Under the pieces are notes generated by a model. That model was not told where the DNA came from and did no database searches. It worked only from the letters and a program-made list of their open reading frames with translations. Shown here piece by piece: positions 15,209-23,540 of a stretch of 50,874 bases of DNA. How positions within the stretch are numbered: the stretch's first letter is position 1; every line of letters starts with the position of its first letter. The DNA is from an uncultured Bacteroidales bacterium (GTDB lineage: Bacteria; Bacteroidota; Bacteroidia; Bacteroidales; Bacteroidaceae), in the NCBI GenBank assembly GCA_902799985.1, contig CADCCR010000008.1, positions 1 to 50,874 on the forward strand, in the 5' to 3' direction. The position numbers and the translations under genes are program-made.

Positions 15209-16273
15209 ATGGAACTGAATCTGACCCCCCTGAACCTGCCAAGCGACCAGGAACGTGCCTTCATCATTGCCGGTCCGTGCAGCGCTGAGACAGAAGAACA
15301 AGTGATGACCACCGCCAAACAGCTGGCAGGCAAAGGCTGCCACATCTTCCGCGCCGGAGTATGGAAGCCGCGCACGAAGCCCGGCGGCTTCGAAGGCCAC
15401 GGCGAGCCGGCATTGCCCTGGCTGGCAAACGTCAAGAAGGAAACTGGTATGCTCATCGCCACCGAGGTGGCAACGCCGAAGCATGTGGAACTGGCCCTCA
15501 AGTATGGCGTCGACATCCTCTGGGTAGGTGCACGCACCACGGCCAATCCCTTTGCCGTGCAGGAACTGGCCGATGCACTGAAGGGAACCGACGCGACGGT
15601 CCTCGTCAAGAACCCCGTCAACCCTGACCTTGAACTATGGATTGGTGCCCTGTTGCGCATCAACGGCGCCGGCATACAGAAGTTGGGAGCCATCCACCGC
15701 GGCTTCAGCAGCTACGAGAAGAAGCTTTACCGCAACGAACCGATGTGGCAGATACCCATCGAGCTGAAGCGCCGTCTGCCGCAGTTGCCCATCGTGTGCG
15801 ACCCGAGCCACATCAGCGGCCGACGCGACCTGATTGCCTCGCTCTGCCAACAGGCGATGGACCTCGGCTTCGACGGCCTCATCGTGGAGAGCCATTGCGA
15901 CCCCGACAATGCTTGGAGCGATGCCTCGCAGCAGGTAACGCCCGAGGTGCTCGACTTCATCGTGTCGCGACTCATCTTCCGCGACACATCGGAGCACACC
16001 GACCGCCTCAAGGACCTCCGCCAGGAGATTGACGAGCTCGACAATGAGCTCATCGACCTGCTTGCCAAGCGCATGAAGATATGTCGCAGCATTGGCGAGT
16101 ACAAGAAGGAAAGCGGCATGACCATCGTACAGACACGCCGCTACAGCGAGATACTCGACAAGCGCGGCGCACAGGGTTCCCTGCTGGGCATCGACACACA
16201 TTGCATCAAGAACATCTTCGAACACATCCACGAGGAAAGCGTCCGCCAGCAGATGGAGATTATCAATAAGTAG
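15209..16273 (+). CDS. DAHP synthase (class I-beta) fused to C-terminal chorismate mutase
   Basis: 354 residues. Residues about 1-255 are 3-deoxy-D-arabino-heptulosonate 7-phosphate synthase (first step of the shikimate pathway, from PEP and erythrose 4-phosphate): FIIAGPCSAET, FRAGVWKPRTKPGGFEG, ATEVATP, LWVGARTTANPF, VKNPVNPDLELWIGAL, GAIHRGFSSY, VCDPSHISGRRDLI, GLIVESHCDPDNAWSD. Residues about 265-350 form an AroQ-type chorismate mutase (LRQEIDELDNELIDLLAKRM, ICRSIGEYKKE). C-terminal fusions of this type are known in Porphyromonas and Prevotella, where the mutase domain mediates prephenate feedback. Having both steps in one chain, next to the genes that use prephenate, fits a single regulated pathway. 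Confidence 0.93.
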   Translation: MELNLTPLNLPSDQERAFIIAGPCSAETEEQVMTTAKQLAGKGCHIFRAGVWKPRTKPGGFEGHGEPALPWLANVKKETGMLIATEVATPKHVELALKYGVDILWVGARTTANPFAVQELADALKGTDATVLVKNPVNPDLELWIGALLRINGAGIQKLGAIHRGFSSYEKKLYRNEPMWQIPIELKRRLPQLPIVCDPSHISGRRDLIASLCQQAMDLGFDGLIVESHCDPDNAWSDASQQVTPEVLDFIVSRLIFRDTSEHTDRLKDLRQEIDELDNELIDLLAKRMKICRSIGEYKKESGMTIVQTRRYSEILDKRGAQGSLLGIDTHCIKNIFEHIHEESVRQQMEIINK

Positions 16274-16274
16274 A

Positions 16275-16407
16275 AGACCCACCCCAACCCTCCCTTAAGG
16301 GAGGGAGAAAGGAGGGGGCGCAACATAAAACAAATATCTATGTATAACAACACACACAGCTCACAAGGGGATTTCCTCCCCTTTAAGGGGAGGTTAGGAG
16401 GGGTCTT
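16275..16407. mobile_element. Palindromic repeat element exactly filling the gap before tyrA
   Basis: Left arm AGACCCACCCCAACCC then TCCCTTAAGGGAGGG (16275-16305). The right arm, 16375-16407, contains CCCCTTTAAGGGG and ends AGGTTAGGAGGGGTCTT. The element begins one base after the upstream stop codon and ends on the base before the tyrA ATG. Its right arm supplies a purine-rich AGGAGGGG ahead of that start, a stronger Shine-Dalgarno than is usual in this genome. Confidence 0.8.
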
Positions 16408-17181
16408 ATGAGAATACTTATCCTAGGCGCAGGCAAGATGGGTTCGTTCTTCACGGACGTACTTTCCTTCGACCACGAATGCGCCGTCTATGAGATTGAT
16501 GCCCGCCGGATGCGCTTCCTCTACAACACGCAGCGCTTCACGACGCTCGACGAGATACGCGACTTCCGGCCTGAGCTCGTCATCAATGCCGTCACGCTGA
16601 AGTACACCATCGACGTCTTCCAGCAGGTCATTCCTCAATTACCCAAGGACTGCATCATATCGGACATCTCGTCGGTGAAGACAGGTCTGAAGGACTTCTA
16701 CGAGGGGACTGGCATGCGCTACGTCTCAACACACCCGATGTTCGGTCCCACGTTTGCCAACCTCGGGGCACTCTCCTCGGAGAATGCCATCGTCATCAAC
16801 GAAGGCGACTACATGGGACGCATCTTCTTCCTCGACCTCTATCGCCGACTCGGTCTGAACGTCCACGAATACAGCTTCGACGAGCACGACGAAGCAATGG
16901 CCTACAGCCTGTCAGTGCCTTTCGTCAGCACCTTTGTCTTCTCGGCCGTGATGAAGCATCAGGACGCACCAGGCACCACGTTCAAGCGACATCTGAAGAT
17001 AGCCCGAGGCGTCCTGAGCGAGGACGACACGCTACTGCGCGAAATACTCTTCAACCCGCGCACCAAGGCGCACGTCGAAGGCATCCGTTCCGAGCTGAAG
17101 GAACTGATACAGATTATCGACGAACACGACGAAGAGGCGCTCAACGCCTACCTCACAAAGATTCGAAACAACATAAGATAA
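16408..17181 (+). CDS. tyrA: Prephenate dehydrogenase
   Basis: 257 residues. An N-terminal Rossmann fold (ILILGAGKMGSFF, acidic residue in YEIDARRM) binds the dinucleotide. DISSVKTGLKDFY and VSTHPMFGPTFANL carry the conserved Ser and His of the TyrA active site. The C-terminal half is the all-helical dimerisation domain. The enzyme oxidatively decarboxylates prephenate to 4-hydroxyphenylpyruvate, the route to tyrosine. Last gene of the attenuated operon. A 32-nt inverted repeat follows. Confidence 0.92.
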   Translation: MRILILGAGKMGSFFTDVLSFDHECAVYEIDARRMRFLYNTQRFTTLDEIRDFRPELVINAVTLKYTIDVFQQVIPQLPKDCIISDISSVKTGLKDFYEGTGMRYVSTHPMFGPTFANLGALSSENAIVINEGDYMGRIFFLDLYRRLGLNVHEYSFDEHDEAMAYSLSVPFVSTFVFSAVMKHQDAPGTTFKRHLKIARGVLSEDDTLLREILFNPRTKAHVEGIRSELKELIQIIDEHDEEALNAYLTKIRNNIR

Positions 17182-17200
17182 TTTCCCTTTCGCCTATTTG

Positions 17201-17317
17201 CCATTTAAACATTTAGCCATTTACCGTTTACTACAACCCAGCACAACAACAGCCACGGGCAAATAGTAAATGGTAAATGGCTAAATGTTTAAATGGTAAA
17301 TGGCTAAATGGTAAATG
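17201..17317. repeat. Inverted repeat of TAAATGG words at the operon end
   Basis: Arms 17201-17232 and 17265-17296 are 32-nt reverse complements with one mismatch, separated by 32 nt. The right side continues in further TAAATG units spaced 7 or 8 nt apart up to 17317. It lies between convergent genes (tyrA and the FKBP lipoprotein) and may form a bidirectional terminator-like hairpin, although no T-run follows. Confidence 0.85.
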
Positions 17318-17320
17318 CCA

Positions 17321-17974
17321 TTATCTCCAGCCTGGCATGCCGGTTCCGCTCTTGTGAACACGCTCTATGCGGACGCGGTAGAGCAAGGTGCTGTAGGCTG
17401 GGACTGCATCGGACGCAGCTTCCTTATAGCCCAGTTCCTGCGGGATGTAGATGAACCAATCGTCCCCTTTGACCATGTACTGGAGGGCCGTCATGAAGCC
17501 TTCTACGACCGAGGACGTTGCCATTGCGACGGGGGCCGCCGTCTTCTCGTCGAAGTCGTCGTAGTACGTCTGGCTGAAGATGGTCATGTTGGTTTTGCTT
17601 ACGGGGTAGTTGTCGTCCATCAGCCATGCACGGTAATAGAGGCGGACGCTATCGGTATAGGCAGAGCTAATGTCGCCGTCGCCGCTCGAGATGACTTTGC
17701 AGACGATATAATCCGTTGCAGGTCCTTGCACATCGGGACTCTTGAGGAGGGTGCGGAAGATGCGCCAGTTGCAATGCTGTTGCCAGTCATTGCCGTTGGG
17801 ATACTGCGTCTTGGCTGCGGCAATGGCGACCTGCGCCGAGTCGTACTTCTCGGCAAACCACTGGGCATTGCGCTCCTGCCAGTCATGTCGCGAATCGTCT
17901 ACCTCTTCGCTGTTCTTGCATGATGCAAGAATCAGCAAAGGGCAAACGAGTATGGCTATCAGCTTATGTTTCAT
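17321..17974 (-). CDS. FKBP-type peptidyl-prolyl cis-trans isomerase, lipoprotein
   Basis: 217 residues. The signal ends in lipobox LASC with Cys19, so the mature protein is probably lipid-anchored in the envelope. The C-terminal half has FKBP features: SVVEGFMTALQYMVKGDDWF, followed by the YIPQELGYKE strand and YSTLLYRVRIERV. The N-terminal 90 residues form a helical extension. Such proteins assist folding of envelope proteins by isomerising X-Pro bonds. It lies 5 nt downstream of glyS and should be cotranscribed from the promoter at 19576. Confidence 0.85.
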   Translation of the reverse strand: MKHKLIAILVCPLLILASCKNSEEVDDSRHDWQERNAQWFAEKYDSAQVAIAAAKTQYPNGNDWQQHCNWRIFRTLLKSPDVQGPATDYIVCKVISSGDGDISSAYTDSVRLYYRAWLMDDNYPVSKTNMTIFSQTYYDDFDEKTAAPVAMATSSVVEGFMTALQYMVKGDDWFIYIPQELGYKEAASDAVPAYSTLLYRVRIERVHKSGTGMPGWR

Positions 17975-17979
17975 TGTTC

Positions 17980-19533
17980 TCAGAGCAGTTTCTTGAGGAG
18001 GGAAGTGATGCTCACCTTATCCTCGATGATGCCGCGCAGATCGCTGATGTTGACGCGGCGCTGTTCCATCGTGTCGCGGTCGCGGAGGGTCACGGTGTTG
18101 TCCTCGAGGGTCTGCTGGTCGACGGTGACGCAGTAGGGGCAGCCGATGGCATCCATGCGGCGGTAGCGCTTGCCTATCTGGTCCTTCTCCTCGTACTTGC
18201 AGTTGAAGTGGAAGCGCAGGTCGTTGATGATTTCCTGTGCCTTCTCGGGCATGCCGTCCTTCTTGGTGAGGGGGAAGACGGCGAGCTTGACAGGAGCGAG
18301 GGCTGCCGGCAAGTGGAGCACGGTGCGTGTCTGTCCGTCGGGCAGCTGCTGCTCCTCATAGCTGTGGCACATGATGGAGAGGAACATGCGGTCCACGCCG
18401 ATGGAGGTCTCGATGACGTACGGCGTGTAGCTCTCGTTGCGCTCGGGGTCGAAGTACTCTATCTTCTTGCCGCTGTACTTGGCGTGCTGCGAGAGGTCGA
18501 AGTTCGTACGGCTGTGGATGCCTTCCACCTCCTTGAAGCCGAAGGGCATGTGGAACTCGATATCGGTGGCGGCATTGGCGTAGTGGGCCAGCTTGTCATG
18601 GTCGTGGAAGCGGTAGTTCTCAGCGCCGAAGCCGAGGTTCTGGTGCCACTTCATGCGCGTCTCCTTCCACTTGGCGAACCAATCGAGCTCGGTACCGGGC
18701 TGGATGAAGAACTGCATCTCCATCTGCTCGAACTCGCGCATGCGGAAGATGAACTGGCGTGCAACGATTTCGTTGCGGAAGGCCTTGCCAATCTGAGCGA
18801 TGCCGAAGGGAATCTTCATGCGGCCTGTCTTCTGCACGTTCAGGTAGTTGACGAAGATGCCCTGTGCCGTTTCGGGACGCAGATAGATGGTCGATGCGCC
18901 GTCGGCCGTGCTGCCCATCTCGGTCTTGAACATGAGGTTGAACTGGCGAACGTCCGTCCAGTTGCGTGTTCCGCTGATGGGGCAGACGATTTCCTCGTCG
19001 ATGATGATTTGCTTGAGCGCCTCGAGGTCGATGCCGCCCTGAGCGTTCATGGCCTCCTGATAGCGGTGGTGCAGGTTGTCGAACTTAGCCTGGTTCTCGA
19101 GCACACGCTCGTTGGTGGCGCGGAACTGTGCCTCGTCGAACTTGTCGCCGAAGCGTTTCTGAGCCTTCTCTATCTCCTTCTGGATCTTGTCCTCGTACTT
19201 TGCCATCTGGTCCTCGATGAGGACGTCGGCACGATAGCGCTTCTTCGAGTCGCGATTGTCGATGAGGGGGTCGTTGAAGGCGTCCACATGTCCGCTGGCC
19301 TTCCACGTTGTGGGGTGCATGAAGATGGCGGCGTCGATGCCCACGATGTTCTCGTGCAGCAGCACCATGCTCTGCCACCAGTACTGTTTGATGTTGTTCT
19401 TCAGCTCTACGCCGTTCTGTCCGTAGTCATAGACGGCGCCCAGTCCGTCGTAGATATCACTTGAGGGGAAAACAAAGCCGTACTCCTTGCAGTGCGACAC
19501 GATTTTCTTGAAAACATCTTCTTGTTGTGCCAT
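17980..19533 (-). CDS. glyS: Glycyl-tRNA synthetase, single-chain (alpha2) type
   Basis: 517 residues, the class II homodimeric form that charges tRNA-Gly. Visible are the N-terminal SSDIYDGLGAVYDYGQNG, GTRNWTDVRQFNLMF, YLRPETAQGIFVNY, the motif 2 region AFRNEIVARQFIFRMREFEQ, SIGVDRMF near motif 3, and the C-terminal anticodon-binding domain beginning LAPVKLAVFPL. A domain of about 100 residues rich in Lys and Glu (about 70-170) is the usual insertion in this enzyme type. First gene of a two-gene operon with the FKBP lipoprotein. Confidence 0.95.
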   Translation of the reverse strand: MAQQEDVFKKIVSHCKEYGFVFPSSDIYDGLGAVYDYGQNGVELKNNIKQYWWQSMVLLHENIVGIDAAIFMHPTTWKASGHVDAFNDPLIDNRDSKKRYRADVLIEDQMAKYEDKIQKEIEKAQKRFGDKFDEAQFRATNERVLENQAKFDNLHHRYQEAMNAQGGIDLEALKQIIIDEEIVCPISGTRNWTDVRQFNLMFKTEMGSTADGASTIYLRPETAQGIFVNYLNVQKTGRMKIPFGIAQIGKAFRNEIVARQFIFRMREFEQMEMQFFIQPGTELDWFAKWKETRMKWHQNLGFGAENYRFHDHDKLAHYANAATDIEFHMPFGFKEVEGIHSRTNFDLSQHAKYSGKKIEYFDPERNESYTPYVIETSIGVDRMFLSIMCHSYEEQQLPDGQTRTVLHLPAALAPVKLAVFPLTKKDGMPEKAQEIINDLRFHFNCKYEEKDQIGKRYRRMDAIGCPYCVTVDQQTLEDNTVTLRDRDTMEQRRVNISDLRGIIEDKVSITSLLKKLL

Positions 19534-19575
19534 TTCTTATACCTTATTAAATATATATGTTAATTTTTCGGGTGC

Positions 19576-19583
19576 AAAGATAG
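19576..19583 (-). promoter_or_regulatory. Promoter -7 box for glyS
   Basis: TATCTTTG on the minus strand (19583 to 19576) matches TAnnTTTG, 43 nt upstream of the glyS ATG. No convincing TTTG box was found 20 nt upstream. Confidence 0.6.
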
Positions 19584-19663
19584 TCAAAAAAGATGAAAGT
19601 TGCTCCATATTCCGCTTATTTTATTGTTTGATGCGCTTCTGCCGCAAATTTTTCGGCGCTTTC

Positions 19664-19695
19664 CTTGCTTGGAAAGAAAAGAAGTCGTAACTTTG
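19664..19695 (+). promoter_or_regulatory. Promoter for the lipoprotein gene at 19729
   Basis: The -7 box TAACTTTG lies at 19688-19695, with CTTG at 19664-19667 as a near match to the -33 box at 20 nt spacing. The ATG follows 33 nt downstream. Confidence 0.7.
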
Positions 19696-19728
19696 CCCCT
19701 GATACATTAAAACCCACACATTACCGAC

Positions 19729-20421
19729 ATGAAACTGGTATATGCAAGCGTCATCTTAGCAACAGCCGCCCTGTTCATGGCAGGATGCGATGCAAAGCAA
19801 GCAACTGACAAAGAGAAAACTGAAATAACCGAGGAAGAAAGCCTGATGCAGGACGACGGCTTTAATTTCGTGGAACTGGCGCAGAAACCCCTGCCCTGCT
19901 CGAAGGAAACGCTGCAGGCTGCGTGGAAGAAGATAGGCACCGTGGAGAAGCCTCACACAAAGACCATCGACTATAGGCAGAACACCCCCACCCTGTTCAT
20001 TTCCACCGACTTGGACAAGGACGGCAACACCGAGGTGCTGCTGCGCGGAAAGGAACCCTACGCCGCCATCTTCTCCTTCGTGGACGACTCGCTCCACCTC
20101 ATCACCTTCGTCGACCAGTTCAAGATGGGACTCGGCATCACCTCGGAGGGTGTCATCATGCGCAGCGGTGCCAGCAGCAAGGGCGACTACATGATGCAGT
20201 TCATCAAGCTGGAGAACAGTCAGATTGCCGCCGCCGGAGCCGCCAAGGAGTCATTCTCGCTCCAAGGCAGCGAAATGGTGTCCGACGGCATGCATTACTT
20301 GCTGCAGGTCGACTCTGCCCTGGTCGAAGTGACCAAGGACAAGTACGAACAGGTCATTCCCAATCAGGAAGCCACCTACTTCGAGGACCTCGAAGGCTGG
20401 GAAGACTTCCGCAAGCCATAG
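19729..20421 (+). CDS. Lipoprotein of unknown function
   Basis: 230 residues with a signal peptide and lipobox FMAGC (Cys20). The mature protein begins with an acidic, charged linker (DKEKTEITEEES) and continues as a single beta-rich domain. LFISTDLDKDGNTEVLLRG resembles the Asp-rich strand-loop of FG-GAP/VCBS-type calcium-binding repeats, and similar strands follow (AAIFSFVDDSLHLITFV). I do not recognise a defined family. Monocistronic, with its own promoter and a clear downstream terminator. Confidence 0.75.
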   Translation: MKLVYASVILATAALFMAGCDAKQATDKEKTEITEEESLMQDDGFNFVELAQKPLPCSKETLQAAWKKIGTVEKPHTKTIDYRQNTPTLFISTDLDKDGNTEVLLRGKEPYAAIFSFVDDSLHLITFVDQFKMGLGITSEGVIMRSGASSKGDYMMQFIKLENSQIAAAGAAKESFSLQGSEMVSDGMHYLLQVDSALVEVTKDKYEQVIPNQEATYFEDLEGWEDFRKP

Positions 20422-20461
20422 GAAAAGCCGCGACAACGGGTTCGCCCCAGGAAAAAGCATG

Positions 20462-20514
20462 ACACGTTCGCCGTCGCGTCACCAACGGGTGTCTCGGCAG
20501 CGAGCGTGTTTTTT
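20462..20514 (+). terminator. Branched intrinsic terminator after the lipoprotein gene
   Basis: A 10-bp stem ACACGTTCGC (20462-20471) / GCGAGCGTGT (20500-20509, one G-U pair) encloses a second small hairpin CACC-AACG-GGTG. It is followed by six T residues (20509-20514). Confidence 0.8.
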
Positions 20515-20569
20515 GTTCGTTTCGCCAATCGTCTCATTCTGAGGCTGCTGCAAACACAGCGTGCCATGC

Positions 20570-20672
20570 GGCAAAAAAGTCCGTGCACTTATGGCAAAAA
20601 GTCCGTGCACTTATGGCCATAAGAGCGTGCACTTCCGGGCATAAGAGCGTGCGCTTCCGGGCAACTATCCGT
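20570..20672. repeat. Tandem array, four 22-nt units plus a partial copy (GCRCTT family)
   Basis: Units of exactly 22 nt start at 20585, 20607, 20629 and 20651 after a partial copy at 20570. Units begin GCACTT or GCGCTT; several contain ATAAGAGCGT. It is the same family as the arrays at 6038 (opposite orientation) and 27365. The rest of the 495-nt gap holds the terminator above, the promoter at 20824, and about 150 nt with nothing recognisable. Confidence 0.85.
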
Positions 20673-20823
20673 GCCGCGTCGGGAGAAACGGCAGGGAATT
20701 ATTGAAAGAATTGCGAAAAGTTGCGACATCTGTTCTGCGCACAGGCATCAGCCCACACGAAGCCCTCCAGGGCATCCCGAAGCTTCCGATATCCTCATGT
20801 AAGGCAAAAACAGGACGGAGCTT

Positions 20824-20855
20824 CTTGCCCAAATGGGATAAAAATTGTACCTTTG
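20824..20855 (+). promoter_or_regulatory. Promoter of the type IX secretion operon
   Basis: The -7 box TACCTTTG at 20848-20855 with CTTG at 20824-20827 gives 20 nt spacing. The porP-like ATG is 61 nt downstream, and no other promoter box was seen before gldN. Confidence 0.75.
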
Positions 20856-20916
20856 CAAAAAATTATGCACAGGCTGACACAATAAAGCACATAAGTTTCA
20901 CGTTATATAATGTAGG

Positions 20917-21855
20917 ATGAAAAGACTGCTCTGGATAGGTATGCTCATCGTGACCCTCACGGCAAGGGCACAGTTCGACGCGGCGTTTACCAACACCTGG
21001 GCGTTGCAGTCCTACCATAACCCTGCAGCGGCGGGGCTGGACAGCAAACTCAATGTCCAGGGTGCCTATAGCTTGCAGATGGTGGGATTCGAGGGCGCAC
21101 CGAAGACGATGCTCATCAATGCCGACATGCCGCTCTTCTTCTTCGGACCGAAGCACGGCGCTGGTCTGGCCTTCACGAACGATGCCATCGGCGCCTTCTC
21201 GAACAAGAAGATACAGCTCCAGTACGCCTTCCACCAGAAGCTGTGGGGAGGCCGCGCAAGCATCGGCGTGCGTCCCACACTACTCATGGTCGGATTCAAC
21301 GGCTCGGAGCTGGACCTGGCCGAATCGGGCGACCCGGCCTTCGCCACAAGCGACGTGAAGGGCAACGCCTTCGACCTCGACGTCGGTCTGCGCTACACCT
21401 ACAAGAAGCTCTGGTACGCCGGCGCAAGCGTCATCCACCTGCTCGGACCGAAAGTCAAGCTCGGCGATGACAAGACACACGAAGTGACCGTCGACCCCAC
21501 ATTCCAGGTGCAAGGAGGCTACAACCTCGCACTCCGGCACCCGCGCTACAAGATTGCAATGGATGCCATGGTGCGCTCCGACTTGATGAACTGGCGAGGC
21601 GACATCGACGTACGACTCCTCTACGACGGCGAGAAGCACAAGCTCTACGGAGGCCTCATGTACAGCCCCACCATCAGCGTCGGACTGCTGCTTGGCTTCG
21701 ACTTCCACGGCATCAACATCGGATACTCCTACGAAGTCTATACAGGCGGCATAGGAGCCCTGAACGGAACACACGAAATACTCATCGGATACCAGCACGA
21801 CCTGGACCTCTTCAAAAAGGGAAAGAACCTCCACAAGTCCGTCCGGCTGCTGTAG
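20917..21855 (+). CDS. porP: Type IX secretion system outer-membrane protein, PorP/SprF family
   Basis: 312 residues with a signal peptide ending TARAQFD. The N-terminal AFTNTWALQSYHNPAAAGLD is the family signature, followed by repeated amphipathic beta-strands (INADMPLFFF, SIGVRPTLLMVGF, KLYGGLMYSPTISVG) consistent with a barrel. PorP/SprF proteins assist T9SS function at the outer membrane and bridge to PorE or to the cell-surface apparatus. It is the first gene of the porP-gldKLMN locus, an order conserved in Bacteroidota. The gap to gldK carries a CTAG word array. Confidence 0.9.
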   Translation: MKRLLWIGMLIVTLTARAQFDAAFTNTWALQSYHNPAAAGLDSKLNVQGAYSLQMVGFEGAPKTMLINADMPLFFFGPKHGAGLAFTNDAIGAFSNKKIQLQYAFHQKLWGGRASIGVRPTLLMVGFNGSELDLAESGDPAFATSDVKGNAFDLDVGLRYTYKKLWYAGASVIHLLGPKVKLGDDKTHEVTVDPTFQVQGGYNLALRHPRYKIAMDAMVRSDLMNWRGDIDVRLLYDGEKHKLYGGLMYSPTISVGLLLGFDFHGINIGYSYEVYTGGIGALNGTHEILIGYQHDLDLFKKGKNLHKSVRLL

Positions 21856-21874
21856 AAGCCATAACCCAGAACAT

Positions 21875-21937
21875 CTAGAAACTCTAGAGAATCTAGTAAA
21901 ACTAGTATAACTAGTAAAACTAGAACATCTAGAAAAC
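21875..21937. repeat. Seven 9-nt units each beginning CTAG
   Basis: CTAG occurs at 21875, 21884, 21893, 21902, 21911, 21920 and 21929, exactly 9 nt apart. Units include CTAGTAAAA (twice), CTAGAAACT and CTAGTATAA. The tetranucleotide CTAG is generally rare in bacterial DNA. The array lies between porP and gldK inside the operon. Confidence 0.9.
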
Positions 21938-21971
21938 CAGAAAACGACACGAAAAAACAATAATATTAAAT

Positions 21972-23495
21972 ATGAAGACAAAAAGTCTGTTTTTAGTGGT
22001 TGCAGCCGTCAGCTGCCTTGCCCTCGGCTCATGCCTCGGCTCCAGCTCTTCGGCCAACGCCGTGGGAGGTGAACTGACAGGCGTCAAAGGCTCCTCCTTC
22101 ACGGAACCCACTCCCTACGGTATGGTGCCCATACACAAAGGCTCACTCAAAGTCGGCCTCGAGAGAAACGACACACTCTGGGGCACGGAGTTCCCCCTGC
22201 GCAACATCAGCGTGGACGGGTTCTGGATGGACCAGCACGAGGTGAGCAACGCCAAGTACCGCCAGTTCGTCAACTGGGTGCGCGACAGCATCATCCGCGA
22301 ACGTCTGGCCGACCCCGCTTACGGCGGCGACGAGACATACAAAATCGAGGAAGACAAGGAGGGCAACCCCGTCACACCTCACCTCGACTGGAGCAAGAGC
22401 ATACCCTGGCGCAAAGCTAACGAGGACGAGGACCGCGCCATACAGAGCGTCTACGTCATCCATCCCATCGACGGCACCAAGATGCTCGACGCAAGCCAGA
22501 TGAACTATCGCTACGAGGTGTACGACTATGTGGCTGCCGCACAGCGCAAGTACCGACTCAACCCCGAAGAGCGCGACCTCAACACGGACCATGCCGTGTC
22601 CACCGAACAGGTCATCATCAGCAAGGACACCGCATGGATCGACGACGACGGACACATCCAGCGCCAGACCATCACACGCCCGCTCTCCGGACCGTGGGAC
22701 TTCCTCAATACATACATTGTTAATATATATCCCGACACCACCTGCTGGGTCAACGACTTCCAGAACGCCAACAACGAGCGCTACATGAAGCTTTACTTCT
22801 CCAACCCTGCCTTCGACGACTATCCCGTAGTGGGCATCACATGGGAACAGGCCAACGCCTTCTGCGCATGGCGCACAGACTTCCTGATGAAAGGCCTCGG
22901 AGGATATGCCAAGCAGATACAGCGCTACCGCCTGCCCACCGAAGTGGAATGGGAGTTCGCCGCTCGCGGCAAGGAAGGAAACCCCTTCCCCTGGGAAAGC
23001 CTCGAAGTGAAGAGCGACAAGGGATGCTTCTATGCCAACTTCAAGCCCGACCGTGGTAACTACACGCAGGACGGCTCGCTCATCACCAGCAAGTGCGGCA
23101 TCTTCAGCGCCAACAGCAACGGCCTCTATGACATGGCCGGCAACGTGGCCGAATGGACCAGCACCGTCTACACCGAAGCCGGCGTGGAAAGCATGGCCGA
23201 CATGAACCCCGAACTCTCCTACAACGCAGCCAAGGAAGACCCCTACCGCCTGAAGAAGAAGTCCGTACGCGGCGGCTCGTGGAAAGACCCCGAAAGCATG
23301 ATACGCAGCGCATGGCGCTCCTACGAATACCAGAACCAGCCCCGCAGCTTCGTCGGCTTCCGTTGCGTACGCACAATGGTCAACGACAGATCCGGCACAA
23401 ACAAGGCCTCCGGCGGCTCGGCCAAAGGCGGCAGCAAGAGCCCCAAGAGCTCTTCCACCGGACAAACACTCAGCACACGCAAGACGCGCCGATAA
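21972..23495 (+). CDS. gldK: Type IX secretion ring lipoprotein GldK/PorK
   Basis: 507 residues with lipobox ALGSC (Cys21). The body is a formylglycine-generating-enzyme/sulfatase-modifying-factor-like fold without catalytic role: VDGFWMDQHEVSNAKYRQFV, YPVVGITWEQANAFCAWR, RLPTEVEWEFAARG, NGLYDMAGNVAEWTS, VRGGSWKDPESMIRSAWR, SFVGFRCVR. GldK forms the periplasmic ring with GldN beneath the outer membrane. The last 35 residues are a Ser/Gly/Lys-rich tail. Typical GldK is close to this length. Confidence 0.95.
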   Translation: MKTKSLFLVVAAVSCLALGSCLGSSSSANAVGGELTGVKGSSFTEPTPYGMVPIHKGSLKVGLERNDTLWGTEFPLRNISVDGFWMDQHEVSNAKYRQFVNWVRDSIIRERLADPAYGGDETYKIEEDKEGNPVTPHLDWSKSIPWRKANEDEDRAIQSVYVIHPIDGTKMLDASQMNYRYEVYDYVAAAQRKYRLNPEERDLNTDHAVSTEQVIISKDTAWIDDDGHIQRQTITRPLSGPWDFLNTYIVNIYPDTTCWVNDFQNANNERYMKLYFSNPAFDDYPVVGITWEQANAFCAWRTDFLMKGLGGYAKQIQRYRLPTEVEWEFAARGKEGNPFPWESLEVKSDKGCFYANFKPDRGNYTQDGSLITSKCGIFSANSNGLYDMAGNVAEWTSTVYTEAGVESMADMNPELSYNAAKEDPYRLKKKSVRGGSWKDPESMIRSAWRSYEYQNQPRSFVGFRCVRTMVNDRSGTNKASGGSAKGGSKSPKSSSTGQTLSTRKTRR

Positions 23496-23540
23496 AACAT
23501 TTCCCAACAGCATAACAATCAAAGAAAAGATACAAACATC

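Noticed and set aside
17920..19464. A 514-codon plus-strand frame opposite glyS
   Set aside because: Shadow of glyS with unnatural Val/Leu/His/Asp-rich composition and no motifs.
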